A DNA stretch of 64,000 bases from Cronobacter malonaticus LMG 23826 (GCF_001277215.2 NZ_CP013940.1:3968001-4032000); one strand, 5' to 3'. Counted from the first letter of the stretch, positions 16,496-26,300 are shown. Notes: generated from the letters alone by a model not told the origin. Made by a program: numbers and translations.

Positions 16496-17677
16496 ATGAC
16501 AACGACAACACATGATGACACCCACCCGCGCGCGTACTGGAGCGGCGTGCTGGCCATGACGCTCTGCGCCTTTGCGCTGGTAGCCTCGGAATTTATGCCG
16601 GTGAGCCTGCTGACGCCGGTATCACAGGATTTAGGCATCAGCGAAGGACTGGCGGGCCAGGGCATCGCGATTTCCGGCGCGCTGGCGGTACTGACCAGCC
16701 TGTTTCTGTCGCAGCTCGCAGGCACTCTCAACCGCAAGACCTTGCTGCTGGGACTGACGCTGCTGATGGCGCTGTCCGGCGGCGTCATCGCGCTCGCGCC
16801 CGATTACCTCACCTATATGGCGGGCCGCGCGCTGATTGGCGTGGCGATCGGCGGGTTCTGGTCGCTCAGCACGGCAACGGCGATTCGGCTGGTGCCGCGT
16901 CATCAGGTGCCACGCGCGCTGGCGATTTTCAACGGCGGTAATGCGCTGGCCACGGTTATCGCCGCCCCGCTCGGCAGCTGGCTCGGCGTGGTGATAGGCT
17001 GGCGCGGCGCGTTCTTCTGCCTCGCACCGATCGCGCTGTGCGCCTTTATCTGGCAATGGCAAAGCCTGCCTGCGATGCCTGCGCAGGGGCACAACGGGCG
17101 CGCTAGCGGCGCGCTGCGCCAGCCGCTGGTGATCGCGGGCATGGCGGCCTGCGGGATTTTCTTCATGGGTCAGTTCGCGCTCTTTACCTATGTGCGTCCG
17201 TTTCTGGAAACCGTCACCCGCGTCAGTGTCCCTACGCTGTCGCTCATTCTGCTTGGCATTGGCACCGCCGGGTTTACCGGCACGCTGCTGATTAGTGGCG
17301 CGCTGCGCTCAGGCTTCTACCGGACGCTGATTGCCATCCCTTTTTTAATGGCGACAATTGCCGGCGCGCTGACCGTAGTGGGCCACAGCGTATCGCTGGT
17401 CGCGGTACTGCTGTGTGGCTGGGGGCTTATCGCCACCGCCGCGCCCGTGGGCTGGTGGACATGGGTCGCCCGGACGCTGCCCGATAACGCCGAGGCGGGC
17501 GGCGGCCTGATGGTGGCGGTCGTTCAGCTTTCCATCGCGCTCGGCTCCACGCTCGGCGGGTTCGCTTTTGACCACAGCGGCTGGCGCAGCACGTTCTTTC
17601 TGAGCGCCGGGCTGTTACTGCTGGCGGCGCTACTGACAACCATCACGTCAAAACAGGATTTACATCCTGACATCTGA
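16496..17677 (+). CDS. MFS efflux transporter, NepI/AraJ-like
   Basis: The 393-residue inner-membrane protein has 12 predicted helices and the drug:H+ antiporter-1 layout. Recognisable stretches are ALVASEFMPVSLLTPVSQDL, GRALIGVAIGGFWSLSTATA and the late GGGLMVAVVQLSIALG. These resemble E. coli NepI, a purine ribonucleoside exporter, but identity is only moderate, so the substrate is open. I chose the ATG at 16496 because the product then starts just before the first helix. It leads a same-strand set with yahK and a cupin gene, opposite a LysR regulator, which suggests export or detoxification of a compound also handled by the dehydrogenase. Confidence 0.85.
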   Translation: MTTTTHDDTHPRAYWSGVLAMTLCAFALVASEFMPVSLLTPVSQDLGISEGLAGQGIAISGALAVLTSLFLSQLAGTLNRKTLLLGLTLLMALSGGVIALAPDYLTYMAGRALIGVAIGGFWSLSTATAIRLVPRHQVPRALAIFNGGNALATVIAAPLGSWLGVVIGWRGAFFCLAPIALCAFIWQWQSLPAMPAQGHNGRASGALRQPLVIAGMAACGIFFMGQFALFTYVRPFLETVTRVSVPTLSLILLGIGTAGFTGTLLISGALRSGFYRTLIAIPFLMATIAGALTVVGHSVSLVAVLLCGWGLIATAAPVGWWTWVARTLPDNAEAGGGLMVAVVQLSIALGSTLGGFAFDHSGWRSTFFLSAGLLLLAALLTTITSKQDLHPDI

Positions 17678-17711
17678 GCCGCAAGCCGGCTGAACATTGA
17701 GGAGTTTCGCT

Positions 17712-18758
17712 ATGCACATTAAGGCTATTGGCGCGCTTTCCGCCACTCAACCGCTTGAACCGATGACGATTAACCGCCGCGAACCCGGCGAGCACGATGT
17801 GCAAATCGCCATCGCGTATTGCGGCGTTTGCCACTCGGATATTCATCAGGCTCGCGCCGAATGGGCAGGCACGTTATTTCCCTGCGTGCCGGGGCATGAA
17901 ATCGTCGGTCGCGTCACTGCAATCGGCACGAAAGTGACCGGCTTTACGCCCGGCGATCTGGTGGGCGTCGGCTGCATCGTCGACAGCTGTAAACATTGCG
18001 AAGAGTGCGATGACGGTCTTGAGAACTACTGCGATCACATGATCGGCACCTATAACTTCCCGACGCCGGATGCGCCGGGCCATACGCTTGGCGGTTATTC
18101 ACAGCAGATTGTCGTGCATGAGCGCTATGTGCTGCGCATCCGTCATCCGGAATCCCAGCTCGCCGCCGTCGCACCGTTACTGTGTGCAGGTATTACGACC
18201 TATTCGCCGCTGCGTCACTGGCAAGTTGGGCCCGGTAAAAAAGTGGGCATCGTCGGCATCGGCGGGCTTGGGCATATGGGTATCAAACTGGCGCACGCGA
18301 TGGGCGCGCAGGTCGTGGCGTTTACCACATCAGAATCCAAACGCGACGCAGCGAAAGCGCTGGGTGCCGATGAAGTGGTGGTATCGCGTAACGCCAGTGA
18401 AATGCAGGCGCACGCCAAAAGCTTCGATTTCATCCTGAACACCGTGGCCGCGCCGCATAACCTGGATGCCTTCACTGCGCTTTTAAAACGCGACGGCACA
18501 ATGACGCTGGTGGGCGCGCCCGCGTCGCCGCATCCGTCGCCGGAAGTCTTTAACCTGATTTTCAAACGCCGGGCTATCGCGGGCTCGATGATTGGCGGCA
18601 TCCCGGAAACGCAGGAGATGCTCGATTTTTGCGCCGAGCACCGTATCGTCGCCGACATTGAACTTATCCGCGCCGATGAGATTAACGAGGCGTGGGAGCG
18701 CATGATCAAAGGCGATGTGAAATATCGCTTTGTCATCGACACCGCGACGCTGGCGTGA
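17712..18758 (+). CDS. yahK: Zinc-dependent NADP aldehyde reductase YahK
   Basis: The 348-residue protein is a medium-chain zinc alcohol dehydrogenase, closely similar to E. coli YahK over its full length. YahK is an NADPH-dependent reductase with broad aldehyde range. The catalytic zinc ligands are in YCGVCHSD, PGHEIVG and the later Cys in PLLCAG. The structural zinc site is CKHCEECDDGLENYC, and GIGGLGHMG binds the nucleotide. A GAGGAG ribosome site precedes the ATG at 17712. It lies 34 bases after the MFS gene and 35 before the cupin gene, so the three are probably one operon. Confidence 0.93.
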   Translation: MHIKAIGALSATQPLEPMTINRREPGEHDVQIAIAYCGVCHSDIHQARAEWAGTLFPCVPGHEIVGRVTAIGTKVTGFTPGDLVGVGCIVDSCKHCEECDDGLENYCDHMIGTYNFPTPDAPGHTLGGYSQQIVVHERYVLRIRHPESQLAAVAPLLCAGITTYSPLRHWQVGPGKKVGIVGIGGLGHMGIKLAHAMGAQVVAFTTSESKRDAAKALGADEVVVSRNASEMQAHAKSFDFILNTVAAPHNLDAFTALLKRDGTMTLVGAPASPHPSPEVFNLIFKRRAIAGSMIGGIPETQEMLDFCAEHRIVADIELIRADEINEAWERMIKGDVKYRFVIDTATLA

Positions 18759-18793
18759 AAGACGCCCTGTTCTCATGACTGAGGAGTTAAATT

Positions 18794-19198
18794 ATGACGG
18801 ATATTTATTATTGTGGTTCCCAGGCCTCTTACGCTGGCCCGAAAGACTGGTTTACCGGTACGGTGCGTGTCGATCCGCTTTTCCCGGCGAATGCCCCGGC
18901 GCGCGCTGGTGGTAATAGCGTCACATTTGAACCGGGTGCGCGAACGGCCTGGCATACGCATCCACTGGGCCAGACGCTGATCGTGACCGCAGGTTTCGGC
19001 TATGTGCAGACCTGGGGCGAGCCTGCTCGTGAAATTCGCCCCGGCGATGTGGTCTGGATCCCGCCGTATGAAAAACACTGGCATGGTGCCAGCCCGACTA
19101 CGCCGCTGACCCATATCGCTATCCAGGAAGCGCAGGACGGCAGCGTTGTAGAGTGGCTTGAACATGTTTCCGACGAGCAGTACGGGGAGCGCGGGTAA
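18794..19198 (+). CDS. Single-domain cupin protein
   Basis: This 134-residue protein shows both cupin motifs: [19 protein letters not shown], with two His and a later Gly, and [17 protein letters not shown] with the last metal-binding His. The fold is a small metal-binding beta barrel. The protein resembles the cupin partners often found with YahK-type dehydrogenases and LysR regulators in enterobacteria, but a reaction cannot be assigned. A GAGGAG ribosome site precedes the ATG. It closes the MFS-yahK-cupin series; a hairpin without a T run follows at 19209-19233. Confidence 0.85.
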   Translation: MTDIYYCGSQASYAGPKDWFTGTVRVDPLFPANAPARAGGNSVTFEPGARTAWHTHPLGQTLIVTAGFGYVQTWGEPAREIRPGDVVWIPPYEKHWHGASPTTPLTHIAIQEAQDGSVVEWLEHVSDEQYGERG

Positions 19199-19326
19199 GC
19201 CATCACAAAGGCCTGGGCCAAAAACGCAGGCCTGTACAAAAAAGCTTATCGGCGGGGAAAGGCCAGGTATAATCCGCGGCAGCGGGAATGGCCCGCCCTC
19301 CTTTCCTTAGCCACAAGGACGTCACG

Positions 19327-19977
19327 ATGAACGCGCCCGCCGACCGACTTCAACATACCCTGCTCTGTATTACCGTCGGGCTGGCCTGGTTTATGCTGCC
19401 GATGGTGGTATCGATGCTGCCGGGCTATATGAGCATTTACCGTGCCGGGTTCGCCACGCCGTTGCTCTACTTCGTGTTCTGGCTGCCGTTCGCGCTGTTT
19501 TGCTGGCAGCGCTACCAGAAGCGCTTCGGTCTGCTGCCTGTGGGCGGGCTGAGCGTGCAGTCGCTGGTATTGCCGGGGCTGGCGCTGCTGGCGCTCTCCA
19601 TCATTCATGGGCTGTTCGGCAGGCAGGAGCCCTGGAGCGCGACGCTTTCGCAGATGTCATCCCTGAACCTTGCGCTCACGGCGGTCTGCATCTGTCTGCT
19701 GGCGCCGGTGGTGGAAGAAGTTATCTGCCGCGGCTTTTTGCTGAATGCGGGCATCGGCTGGGGGAAAATGGGCCAGACGGTCGCGATGGTCGGCACATCG
19801 CTGTTTTTCGCCATCGGCCACGCGCAGTACCAGATGCCCACGACTTTCGTCTGGCTGTTTGTTTTCTCGATAATTCTCTGCCAGGTGCGTATTCACACCG
19901 GCAGCCTGCTGGCGCCCATTGTGCTGCATTCGGCGACCAATATTATCGGTATGATGGCGGCGCTGAAGCTCTCCTGA
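19327..19977 (+). CDS. CPBP-family intramembrane glutamic endopeptidase
   Basis: The 216-residue membrane protein has about six hydrophobic segments. It carries the CPBP (CAAX protease and bacteriocin-processing) motifs in order: Glu130-Glu131 and Arg135 in EEVICRG, Phe161 and His165 in FFAIGH, and His201 and Asn205 in HSATN. These residues form the active site of the family within the membrane. In bacteria such proteins process or protect against peptides, but no substrate gene is adjacent. The ATG at 19327 has an AAGGA ribosome site. Its TGA stop is immediately followed by the convergent hprS stop, making TGATCA. Confidence 0.88.
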   Translation: MNAPADRLQHTLLCITVGLAWFMLPMVVSMLPGYMSIYRAGFATPLLYFVFWLPFALFCWQRYQKRFGLLPVGGLSVQSLVLPGLALLALSIIHGLFGRQEPWSATLSQMSSLNLALTAVCICLLAPVVEEVICRGFLLNAGIGWGKMGQTVAMVGTSLFFAIGHAQYQMPTTFVWLFVFSIILCQVRIHTGSLLAPIVLHSATNIIGMMAALKLS

Positions 19978-21339
19978 TCAGTCCGCCGGGAATCGCAGAC
20001 GAAAGCGGTTCCATCCCGCTTCATGGTCTACCGCCGTTTCGCCGCCGTGCAGACGTGCAATGGCCTCTGTAAGCGCCAGCCCAAGCCCGGTGCCGGGCGT
20101 GTGGCGTGCGTTATCCCCGCGCCAGAAACGCTGAAATAGCTTTTCCGCCTCCGCTATCGGCGCGCCCTGGTTGGCGACGCTGAGCACGGTTTCTCCCGCC
20201 TCCTGAACGGCCGTAATCCGCACCTCGCTGCCTGCGGGCGCGTGGCGCAGCGCGTTCGTCAGAAGGTTAGTGAGTGCTCGCTGGAGGAGCAGTCGATCGG
20301 CGAAAATTTCACCCTGAGCCTGCACGTTAAACGTTATCTCCTGCTCTTCCGCCAGCGGCTCCAGAAAATCGGTCAGTTGATGGATAAACGGCTCAAGCGC
20401 CAGTCTTTCGCGCTTCAGCGCGATGTTTTGATGATCGGCGCGGGCGAGAAACAGAATGTTTTCAATCAGCCGGGTCATCTGCTCCAGCTCTTCGATATTC
20501 CCGGCAAGCAGGCTCTGATACTCCTGCACGCTACGCGGGCGTTGCAGCGCGACCTGATTTTGCCCCAGCAAAATGTTAACCGGCGTGCGCAGTTCGTGGG
20601 CGAGATCGTCAGCAAAGCGCGTCAGCCGCGCAAAATCCTCCGCCAGACGGTGACGCATCGTATTGAGCGCCTCGCCGAGCGGCAGCAGCTCGCGCGGCAG
20701 GGTTTCCAGGCTGAGCGGCTGTTGCAGCGTCTCACTGCCGGTGCGCGCGGTGGCCTCGCTGAGACGGGCGATGGCGCGCAGGCCGCGGCGGATAAGCCAC
20801 GGGCTAAGCAGCGCGGCGGCGAGCGTCGCCAGCAGGCACACCATCAGGCTCTCCCGGCGGTACTGCGCCAGCATCTGCGCGCGCTCCTGCGCCACGCGCG
20901 CCACGGTGATGATGAGCGGGCCGCGCGCATCGCTCGCCGTCAGCGCCAGCGCGCTCACATAGACGCCGTCGGGCCGCTGCCAGCGGTATAGCGCCTGCTC
21001 GTTCACGCCGCGCCCCGGCGGCACCGGCGCAAGCGTCGGCAGCGCGACGCCCGCCTGGTTGATATTCACCAGCGTCTCGCCCTCCGTGCGCTTTATCAGC
21101 AGCAGATCCTGGCGGGTATCCAGCATCCGGTTGAAATAGAGCGGCAGCTGGCGCGGCTCGGCCCCGTCCGTCAGTAGCTGGCGCAACTGGGAGGCGCGGT
21201 TCAGCAGCGTCTGGTCGTCGCGCCAGAGAAGCTCGGCGCTTAACGAACGGTAGAGCGATATACCTGTGACGCCGCAGGCAAATGCCACCAGCAACGTGAA
21301 GATGAGCGTCAGGCGCAGCGTTAAGGAGGGGCTACGCAT
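19978..21339 (-). CDS. hprS: Sensor histidine kinase HprS (YedV)
   Basis: The 453-residue inner-membrane kinase has an N-terminal helix ([20 protein letters not shown]), a periplasmic domain, a second helix near residue 170 and a HAMP linker. The phosphoacceptor site is [12 protein letters not shown], and the ATPase domain has [11 protein letters not shown] and [18 protein letters not shown]. The ATG at 21339 overlaps the end of hprR as ATGCGTAG and has GGAG upstream, so I preferred it to an upstream ATG. E. coli HprS senses hydrogen peroxide and hypochlorous acid and shares a promoter region with hiuH. The order hprS-hprR-(divergent)-hiuH here supports the name over the close paralogue CusS. 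Confidence 0.83.
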   Translation of the reverse strand: MRSPSLTLRLTLIFTLLVAFACGVTGISLYRSLSAELLWRDDQTLLNRASQLRQLLTDGAEPRQLPLYFNRMLDTRQDLLLIKRTEGETLVNINQAGVALPTLAPVPPGRGVNEQALYRWQRPDGVYVSALALTASDARGPLIITVARVAQERAQMLAQYRRESLMVCLLATLAAALLSPWLIRRGLRAIARLSEATARTGSETLQQPLSLETLPRELLPLGEALNTMRHRLAEDFARLTRFADDLAHELRTPVNILLGQNQVALQRPRSVQEYQSLLAGNIEELEQMTRLIENILFLARADHQNIALKRERLALEPFIHQLTDFLEPLAEEQEITFNVQAQGEIFADRLLLQRALTNLLTNALRHAPAGSEVRITAVQEAGETVLSVANQGAPIAEAEKLFQRFWRGDNARHTPGTGLGLALTEAIARLHGGETAVDHEAGWNRFRLRFPAD

Positions 21340-22012
21340 CGCTCTGCTCCGGCGCATTGAGGCGATAACCCATGCCGCGCACGGTTTCTATCAGCTTGAG
21401 CGGGAACGGATCGTCGATTTTCTTGCGCAGGCGACGGATGGCGACATCCACCACGTTGGTTTCGCTGTCAAAGTTAATTCCCCAGACTTCGCTGGCGATC
21501 AGCGTGCGCGGCAAAATTTCCCCGACGCGGCTTGCCAGCAGCCACAGCAGCGTAAATTCCTGGCGGGTCAGCGCGATCCGCTCGCCGCCACGGCTGGCGG
21601 CGTGGCGCGCGGTATCAAGCGTCAGATCCGCCACCTGTAGCGTCGCGGCGGCAGGCGCATGGCGGCGCAGTTGCGCCCGCACGCGCGCCAGCAGTTCGGC
21701 GAAAGAAAAGGGCTTCACCAGATAGTCATCGGCCCCCAGCTCCAGCCCTTTCACGCGATCGCTTACCGCATCTCTGGCCGTCAGGCAGAGCACCGGCGTG
21801 GCTTTGGCGGTGCGCAGCGCGCGCAACACCTGCCAGCCGTCGAGGCCCGGCAGCATGATATCGAGGATAATCAGCGCGTAGTCTTGCTCCAGCGCCAGGT
21901 GCAGGCCATCGCGCCCGTCGGCGACGGCGTCCACTACCAGCCCCGCCTCCCGCAGCCCTTTTTCGAGCCACGCGCGGGTTTTGTCGTTGTCTTCAATCAG
22001 CAGCAGTTTCAT
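21332..22012 (-). CDS. hprR: Response regulator HprR (YedW)
   Basis: The 226-residue OmpR/PhoB-type regulator has a receiver domain with the phosphorylation Asp in [13 protein letters not shown] and the switch Lys in [10 protein letters not shown]. The C-terminal winged helix ends in [16 protein letters not shown] and [11 protein letters not shown] longer reading frame begins far upstream, but the start at 22012 ([10 protein letters not shown]) gives the normal length. It is cotranscribed with hprS and divergent from hiuH. A palindrome in the shared upstream region matches the HprR/CusR box architecture, so self-control and hiuH control are likely. Confidence 0.86.
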   Translation of the reverse strand: MKLLLIEDNDKTRAWLEKGLREAGLVVDAVADGRDGLHLALEQDYALIILDIMLPGLDGWQVLRALRTAKATPVLCLTARDAVSDRVKGLELGADDYLVKPFSFAELLARVRAQLRRHAPAAATLQVADLTLDTARHAASRGGERIALTRQEFTLLWLLASRVGEILPRTLIASEVWGINFDSETNVVDVAIRRLRKKIDDPFPLKLIETVRGMGYRLNAPEQSDA

Positions 22013-22061
22013 GGCAACAGTCTCGCAAAGAACGCGGGCGCTGCCCAGCAGCGATGCGCAG

Positions 22062-22079
22062 GATGACAAAACTGTCATC
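22062..22079. promoter_or_regulatory. HprR/CusR-type palindromic box
   Basis: GATGACAAAACTGTCATC is a perfect inverted repeat (GATGACA, 4-base centre AAAC, TGTCATC). It has the same 18-bp architecture as the E. coli HprR box and differs by one base from the CusR core ATGACAANNTTGTCAT. It lies 49 bases upstream of hprR and about 70 bases upstream of hiuH, so it can serve both genes. Confidence 0.8.
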
Positions 22080-22147
22080 TTCGCGTCAGGCGTTTTCGCC
22101 CGCGCGGGTGGCAGGATAAGCACACAAACACTTAAGGAGGAATGATG

Positions 22148-22555
22148 ATGAACCGTTTTCAAACGCTTGCCGCCGCTGCCCTTTTCGCCCTGCCGGGCCT
22201 CGCGCTTGCCGCGCCGGCGAATTTACTGAGCGTGCATGTACTGAACGAACAGACCGGTAAACCCGCGCCGGGCGTGGTGGTGAAGCTGGAGAAAAAACAG
22301 GGCAATGCATGGGAGCCGCTGAACCAGGCGACGACCGATAAAGATGGCCGCATTAAGGCGCTCTGGCCGGACGCGCCCGCTGCCGCAGGCGACTACCGCG
22401 TGATTTTTGAAACCGGCGATTACTTTGCCTCGCACAAGCAGTCCAGCTTCTTCCCGGAAGTGCCGGTGGTGTTCCATATCGATAACACCGACGAGCACTA
22501 CCATGTGCCGCTGCTGCTGAGCCAGTACGGCTACTCCACCTATCGCGGCAGCTGA
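22148..22555 (+). CDS. hiuH: Periplasmic 5-hydroxyisourate hydrolase HiuH
   Basis: The 135-residue protein is a transthyretin-like hydrolase that opens 5-hydroxyisourate in urate breakdown. The N-terminus is a clear Sec signal ([15 protein letters not shown], cut after AAA/APA). The mature part starts [18 protein letters not shown] and contains the family residues [23 protein letters not shown]-like [21 protein letters not shown], ending in YRGS. Three ATGs stand in a row; I chose the third because the AAGGAGG ribosome site lies 7 bases before it. It is divergent from hprRS, as in E. coli. Its last 16 bases overlap a convergent small gene. Confidence 0.92.
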   Translation: MNRFQTLAAAALFALPGLALAAPANLLSVHVLNEQTGKPAPGVVVKLEKKQGNAWEPLNQATTDKDGRIKALWPDAPAAAGDYRVIFETGDYFASHKQSSFFPEVPVVFHIDNTDEHYHVPLLLSQYGYSTYRGS

Positions 22556-22932
22556 AACCCAGGCGGCGGGCAGCAGAGAATATTGCCGAGAAAGACGAGC
22601 AGCGGCGAGGATTCGGTCTCGCCGTAGTAGTCCACATCGGGCAGCGCGTACAGGAAGCGGATCTCGCTGACGCCGCGCTCGCACAGCTGTTCCCCCGCCG
22701 CGCGGGTTAAAAACGCGAAGTGCGGGTCGAGCGCCGGGTTATGCGGGTGTATCGACCCTTTTTCGCCAGGCGTCGCGCCGTACCAGAGCGCGATCGCGTC
22801 GTCGGCGTACCCCTGCGCGAAGCCGAAATCCTGCAAAAAATGGCGCTCGCAGCCGGGCCCGGGCAGCGCCTCCCGCAGCGCCTGTACGTCGTCAGTCGTG
22901 GAATACCAGACCGCAAAATGCATCGTCGCCAT
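22540..22932 (-). CDS. Small hypothetical protein, possibly Imm22/DUF4284-like
   Basis: I do not firmly recognise this 130-residue protein. It is soluble-looking, has no signal peptide, and is rich in acidic residues. The stretch [21 protein letters not shown] recalls the DFG...YD-D/E-F-E pattern of Imm22 (DUF4284) proteins, a family linked to toxin immunity, but the match is only by eye. A GGAGG ribosome site 7 bases before the ATG supports translation. Its 3' end overlaps the convergent hiuH end by 16 bases. No toxin gene is adjacent; the upstream same-strand neighbour is an SLC13 permease, 24 bases away. Its function is unknown. Confidence 0.6.
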   Translation of the reverse strand: MATMHFAVWYSTTDDVQALREALPGPGCERHFLQDFGFAQGYADDAIALWYGATPGEKGSIHPHNPALDPHFAFLTRAAGEQLCERGVSEIRFLYALPDVDYYGETESSPLLVFLGNILCCPPPGFQLPR

Positions 22933-22955
22933 AATGGCCTCCGCGTCGTGTTGCC

Positions 22956-24260
22956 TCAGAGTTTACCCAACAGCCGGAACCAGCCGTAATCGAGCGGCAA
23001 CAGGAAAAGAAAGGTGACTACCGCCAACGCCAGGCAGAGCTTCATGCCCGCGCGCGCCGGAACGTTGCCGAGCGCCATCGCCACCACGATGGGCGACGCC
23101 TGGTATGGCAACAGCGGCGTGGAATATCCCAGCACCTGAATCATGATGGCCGAGAGCAGCGGGAAACCGGTACTGCGCGAAAAGCTCTCCGCAAGCGTGG
23201 TATAGAGCGCCGGAACGCCGTTGGCCGTCATGATGAAGTTAAGCGCCGTCGTGATGCCGGTAAGCGCGGCAAAACTGGTAAAGGGGCGCGCCGGATCGAG
23301 CGGCATGACCTGCATCAGCGCCGCGCCGACCGCGTTGCCGATGCCCGTGTGGGTCACGGTGGTCGCAAGCCCCAGAATGCCCGCCACGTAGATGCAGGTG
23401 CGCATGTTGACGCCGCTTGCGAACTCATCGCCAGTGATAAACCCGACGCGCGGCAGAAGCGTGATAACCGCCGCCGCAAGCCCTGTCCATGCCGGGCCGA
23501 TGCCGTGCCAGCTCTCGGTGACCCACAGCGCCAGCACCACCAGCAGCAGCCAGCCGAGGCGCTTTTCCGCGCGGCTCATCGGCGTCGCGGCAGGCAGCTC
23601 GCGCGGCGGCTGTGGCTTGCCGGGGAAGAACCAGCAGATAAGCGCAATCAGCACCGCGCCCTTAAGCAGCCCCAGCACTGGCGTGTGCAGCAGCAGATAC
23701 GGCAGATAGTTGAGATGAATGCCGAAGGAGCCTTCCGCCGCGCCGCTCATCACCAGATTCGGCACGTTGGCGGGCAAAATGGTGGCGGAGAGCTGGAACG
23801 TGCCAAAGCCCACCGCCAGCGCCAGGCCGTACCAGCCGCGGGTGTTTTCTTCGATACCGGCGCGTTTCGCCATCGCCGCCACGACGGGCATTAAAAGCGC
23901 GATGCGCCCCATGTTCGACGGCATCACGAACGCCAGCGCATAGCTGAGCAGCACCACGCTCGCTACCATTTGCCACCAGGAATCGGTCAGCCGCGCTGAC
24001 AGCGCCCGCGCTGCCCGATCCGCAAGCCCCGTTTTACGGATCGCCACGCCCAGCACGAAACCGCTGAACACCAGCCAGAACGCCGACGATGCAAAACCGC
24101 CGAACAGGACTTCCGGCGGCGCGATTTTGGCTATCATCGCCACCGCGAAAAAGAGCAGCGCCGTGATGAATTCCGGCAGCAGGGACGTCGCCCAGAGCAC
24201 GATGGTCAGCAGAATAATGAGTGAAGGTAAGAGCAGCGGGTGTGCAAGCCAGACGGACAT
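22956..24260 (-). CDS. SLC13/DASS-family permease
   Basis: The 434-residue inner-membrane protein has about 11-12 hydrophobic segments and looks like the divalent anion:sodium symporter or CitT-like group. The N-terminal half has LLPEFITALLFFAVAMIAKI and the motif FVMPSNMGRIALLMPVVAAM; the C-terminal half repeats the pattern with GVPALYTTLAESF and YSTPLLPYQASPIVVAM. The two halves are inverted repeats in this family. Probable substrates are dicarboxylates or sulfate, but the sequence does not decide. A GGAG ribosome site precedes the start. The gene may be cotranscribed with the small gene at 22540-22932. Confidence 0.85.
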   Translation of the reverse strand: MSVWLAHPLLLPSLIILLTIVLWATSLLPEFITALLFFAVAMIAKIAPPEVLFGGFASSAFWLVFSGFVLGVAIRKTGLADRAARALSARLTDSWWQMVASVVLLSYALAFVMPSNMGRIALLMPVVAAMAKRAGIEENTRGWYGLALAVGFGTFQLSATILPANVPNLVMSGAAEGSFGIHLNYLPYLLLHTPVLGLLKGAVLIALICWFFPGKPQPPRELPAATPMSRAEKRLGWLLLVVLALWVTESWHGIGPAWTGLAAAVITLLPRVGFITGDEFASGVNMRTCIYVAGILGLATTVTHTGIGNAVGAALMQVMPLDPARPFTSFAALTGITTALNFIMTANGVPALYTTLAESFSRSTGFPLLSAIMIQVLGYSTPLLPYQASPIVVAMALGNVPARAGMKLCLALAVVTFLFLLPLDYGWFRLLGKL

Positions 24261-24318
24261 ACCTGTCTCCTGATGAATTTTTCAGCAAGTCTACGGCGCG
24301 TCTGGCGTTAAGTAAATG

Positions 24319-25086
24319 TTATAGCGTGCCTTCGTTAAGCAGCGCGCAGTCGTGGTCCTGAAGCTCCTCGCTGTGCGCCAGATTGAATTGCAATAACTGA
24401 CGTTGCGTGGCGAGCAGGACAAACGAGCCATCCTTGAGCGGTGCCAGCGCCAGCGAGTAGCGCCCCATGTGCTCACGCGCTTGCGGCACCTCTTCCGCCA
24501 GCATCATGAACGGCGAGCGGCGTGACAGCTCTTCGCCGGAAACACGGCGCGCTAAATAATCGTGACCGCGCAGACTGCCCGGAAACGGCTGCCAGCGGCT
24601 GCCGATGGCGTTCATCGCGGCATCAAGCTGTGCGCGTACATCCGGGCGCAGGCAGGAAATATGGATGTGAAAATGATTCTGGGAGCGGCCCATCCTGGAG
24701 TTGATGGTCAGTGAAACGGCGCTGTCGGGCACCGGACTACCGCGTTTTTCGCTCATCCAGCGACGCGCCTGCCATGCCTGCCAGAAAAAGTTGGGCGTTT
24801 TATCGGAAAGCAGGAGCGGGCTTTCGACGCCATTGATTTTCCAGGTCGGCATCAGCAGATATTGCAGCGGACCGTTGATGTCTTTGAAGACGACATAACC
24901 CGCCGGGAGATTGACCTGGGCGCAAGGGGCCGGATCCTGACGCTCGCGCTCGCCGGGCAGACACTGCTGCATAACGATGTGTCTTAACGCGTCCGGATCG
25001 TGTGGAAAGAGATATCGCCACGCCACCAGCGTGGTTAATGCCAGTACTGCGATAAGCGCAACGGTGATAAATAGCGCTCGTTTCAT
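24319..25086 (-). CDS. cdh: CDP-diacylglycerol pyrophosphatase Cdh
   Basis: The 255-residue protein hydrolyses CDP-diacylglycerol to phosphatidate and CMP at the inner membrane. It starts with a single membrane anchor ([23 protein letters not shown], residues about 4-26). The HIT-like motif is [16 protein letters not shown]. Closely similar to E. coli Cdh along its length. It lies downstream of sbp on the same strand, as in E. coli, with pfkA and fieF beyond. GGGGAGAA before the ATG is a good ribosome site. Confidence 0.94.
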   Translation of the reverse strand: MKRALFITVALIAVLALTTLVAWRYLFPHDPDALRHIVMQQCLPGERERQDPAPCAQVNLPAGYVVFKDINGPLQYLLMPTWKINGVESPLLLSDKTPNFFWQAWQARRWMSEKRGSPVPDSAVSLTINSRMGRSQNHFHIHISCLRPDVRAQLDAAMNAIGSRWQPFPGSLRGHDYLARRVSGEELSRRSPFMMLAEEVPQAREHMGRYSLALAPLKDGSFVLLATQRQLLQFNLAHSEELQDHDCALLNEGTL

Positions 25087-25166
25087 GCTTCTCCCCTGTT
25101 AAGACTGAAAAGGCAAAGGGTAGCGTAAAACGGAACGAAGCGGGGAGTTTATTACGCGGGAAAGCT

Positions 25167-25184
25167 GGCCACATCCTTGTGGCC
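25167..25184 (-). terminator. Hairpin after sbp, likely terminator
   Basis: GGCCACA and TGTGGCC pair perfectly over a TCCT loop, just past the sbp stop. In the sbp direction the T run after the stem is short and broken, so the terminator may be leaky into cdh. Confidence 0.5.
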
Positions 25185-25191
25185 GGGGTAT

Positions 25192-26181
25192 TTAACGCTG
25201 GCTTATCTGATCGAACGTGCCGCCGTTGGCAAAGTGCGTCTGCTGCGCTTTGGTCCAACCGCCGAACACGTCATCAATGGTGAACAGTTTTAGTTTCGGG
25301 AAAGTGCTTTCATATTTCGCCGCGACTTGCGCATCGCGCGGGCGGTAGAAGTTTTTCGCGGCAATCTCCTGGCCTTCCGGCGAGTAGAGGTATTTCAGGT
25401 AGGCTTCCGCCACCGCCTGGGTGCCTTTCTCCTGCGCCACTTTATCGACGACCGAAACAGTCGGCTCCGCGAGGATGGATTCACTCGGCGTCACGATTTC
25501 AAATTTGTCTTTGCCAAGCTCGTTGGCGGCCAGCAGCGCCTCGTTTTCCCAGGCGATCAGCACATCGCCGATGCCGCGCTCAACAAAGGTATTGGTCGCG
25601 CCGCGCGCGCCGGAATCGAGCACTTCGACGTTTTTATACAGCGCTTTGACGAACTCCTGCGCTTTAGCCTGATCGCCATTGTTGTGATGCAGCGCGTAGC
25701 CCCAGGCCGCCAGGTAGTTCCAGCGCGCGCCGCCGGAGCTTTTCGGGTTCGGCGTGATGACCGACACGCCCGGCTTCACCAGATCGTTCCAGTCTTTAAT
25801 TTGCTTCGGGTTACCTTTGCGAACGAGGAACACGATGGTGGAGGTGTACGGCGCGGAGTTGTCCGGCAGGCGTTTGATCCAGTTTTTATCGATACGGCCG
25901 CGCTCGGCGATCGCGTCAACGTCATAGGCCAGCGCCAGCGTCACGACATCCGCCTTGATACCGTTAATGACCGAAGTCGCCTGCTTGCCGGAGCCACCAT
26001 GCGACTGGCGGACCACGACATTATCGCCAGTCTCTTTTTTCCAGTGCGCGCTAAATGCTTTGTTGTACTGCTCATAGAATTCACGCGTCGGATCGTAAGA
26101 GACGTTTAACAACTGCACGTCTTTCGCCAGTACGCTTGCCGAAGCCAACAGTAAAGTAATGCCCACGCCCCACTTGTTCAT
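25192..26181 (-). CDS. sbp: Periplasmic sulfate-binding protein Sbp
   Basis: The 329-residue substrate-binding protein delivers sulfate to the CysAWT ABC transporter. A Sec signal ([19 protein letters not shown]) precedes [20 protein letters not shown], the usual start of mature sulfate-binding proteins. Later [20 protein letters not shown] and [20 protein letters not shown] carry sulfate-contacting main-chain regions. The region upstream (26200-26290) is AT-rich, fitting a CysB-activated promoter as known in E. coli, though I did not find a clear CysB consensus. It lies between cdh and pfkA in the conserved order. Confidence 0.95.
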   Translation of the reverse strand: MNKWGVGITLLLASASVLAKDVQLLNVSYDPTREFYEQYNKAFSAHWKKETGDNVVVRQSHGGSGKQATSVINGIKADVVTLALAYDVDAIAERGRIDKNWIKRLPDNSAPYTSTIVFLVRKGNPKQIKDWNDLVKPGVSVITPNPKSSGGARWNYLAAWGYALHHNNGDQAKAQEFVKALYKNVEVLDSGARGATNTFVERGIGDVLIAWENEALLAANELGKDKFEIVTPSESILAEPTVSVVDKVAQEKGTQAVAEAYLKYLYSPEGQEIAAKNFYRPRDAQVAAKYESTFPKLKLFTIDDVFGGWTKAQQTHFANGGTFDQISQR

Positions 26182-26300
26182 CGCATGCTCTCTTTTAAAT
26201 TTTCAGATGTGAATTTCGATAAAAGCAGCGTGCCAGAAAGCGCGGCGCGGACTAAAGAATAAAAAAAAATTGGCTATAACTTTGGGGAATAACGCAGAGT

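Noticed and set aside
19209..19233. AGGCCTG...CAGGCCT hairpin after the cupin gene as a terminator
   Set aside because: There is no T run on either side, only an A run after the stem, so it does not meet the criteria for a Rho-independent terminator.
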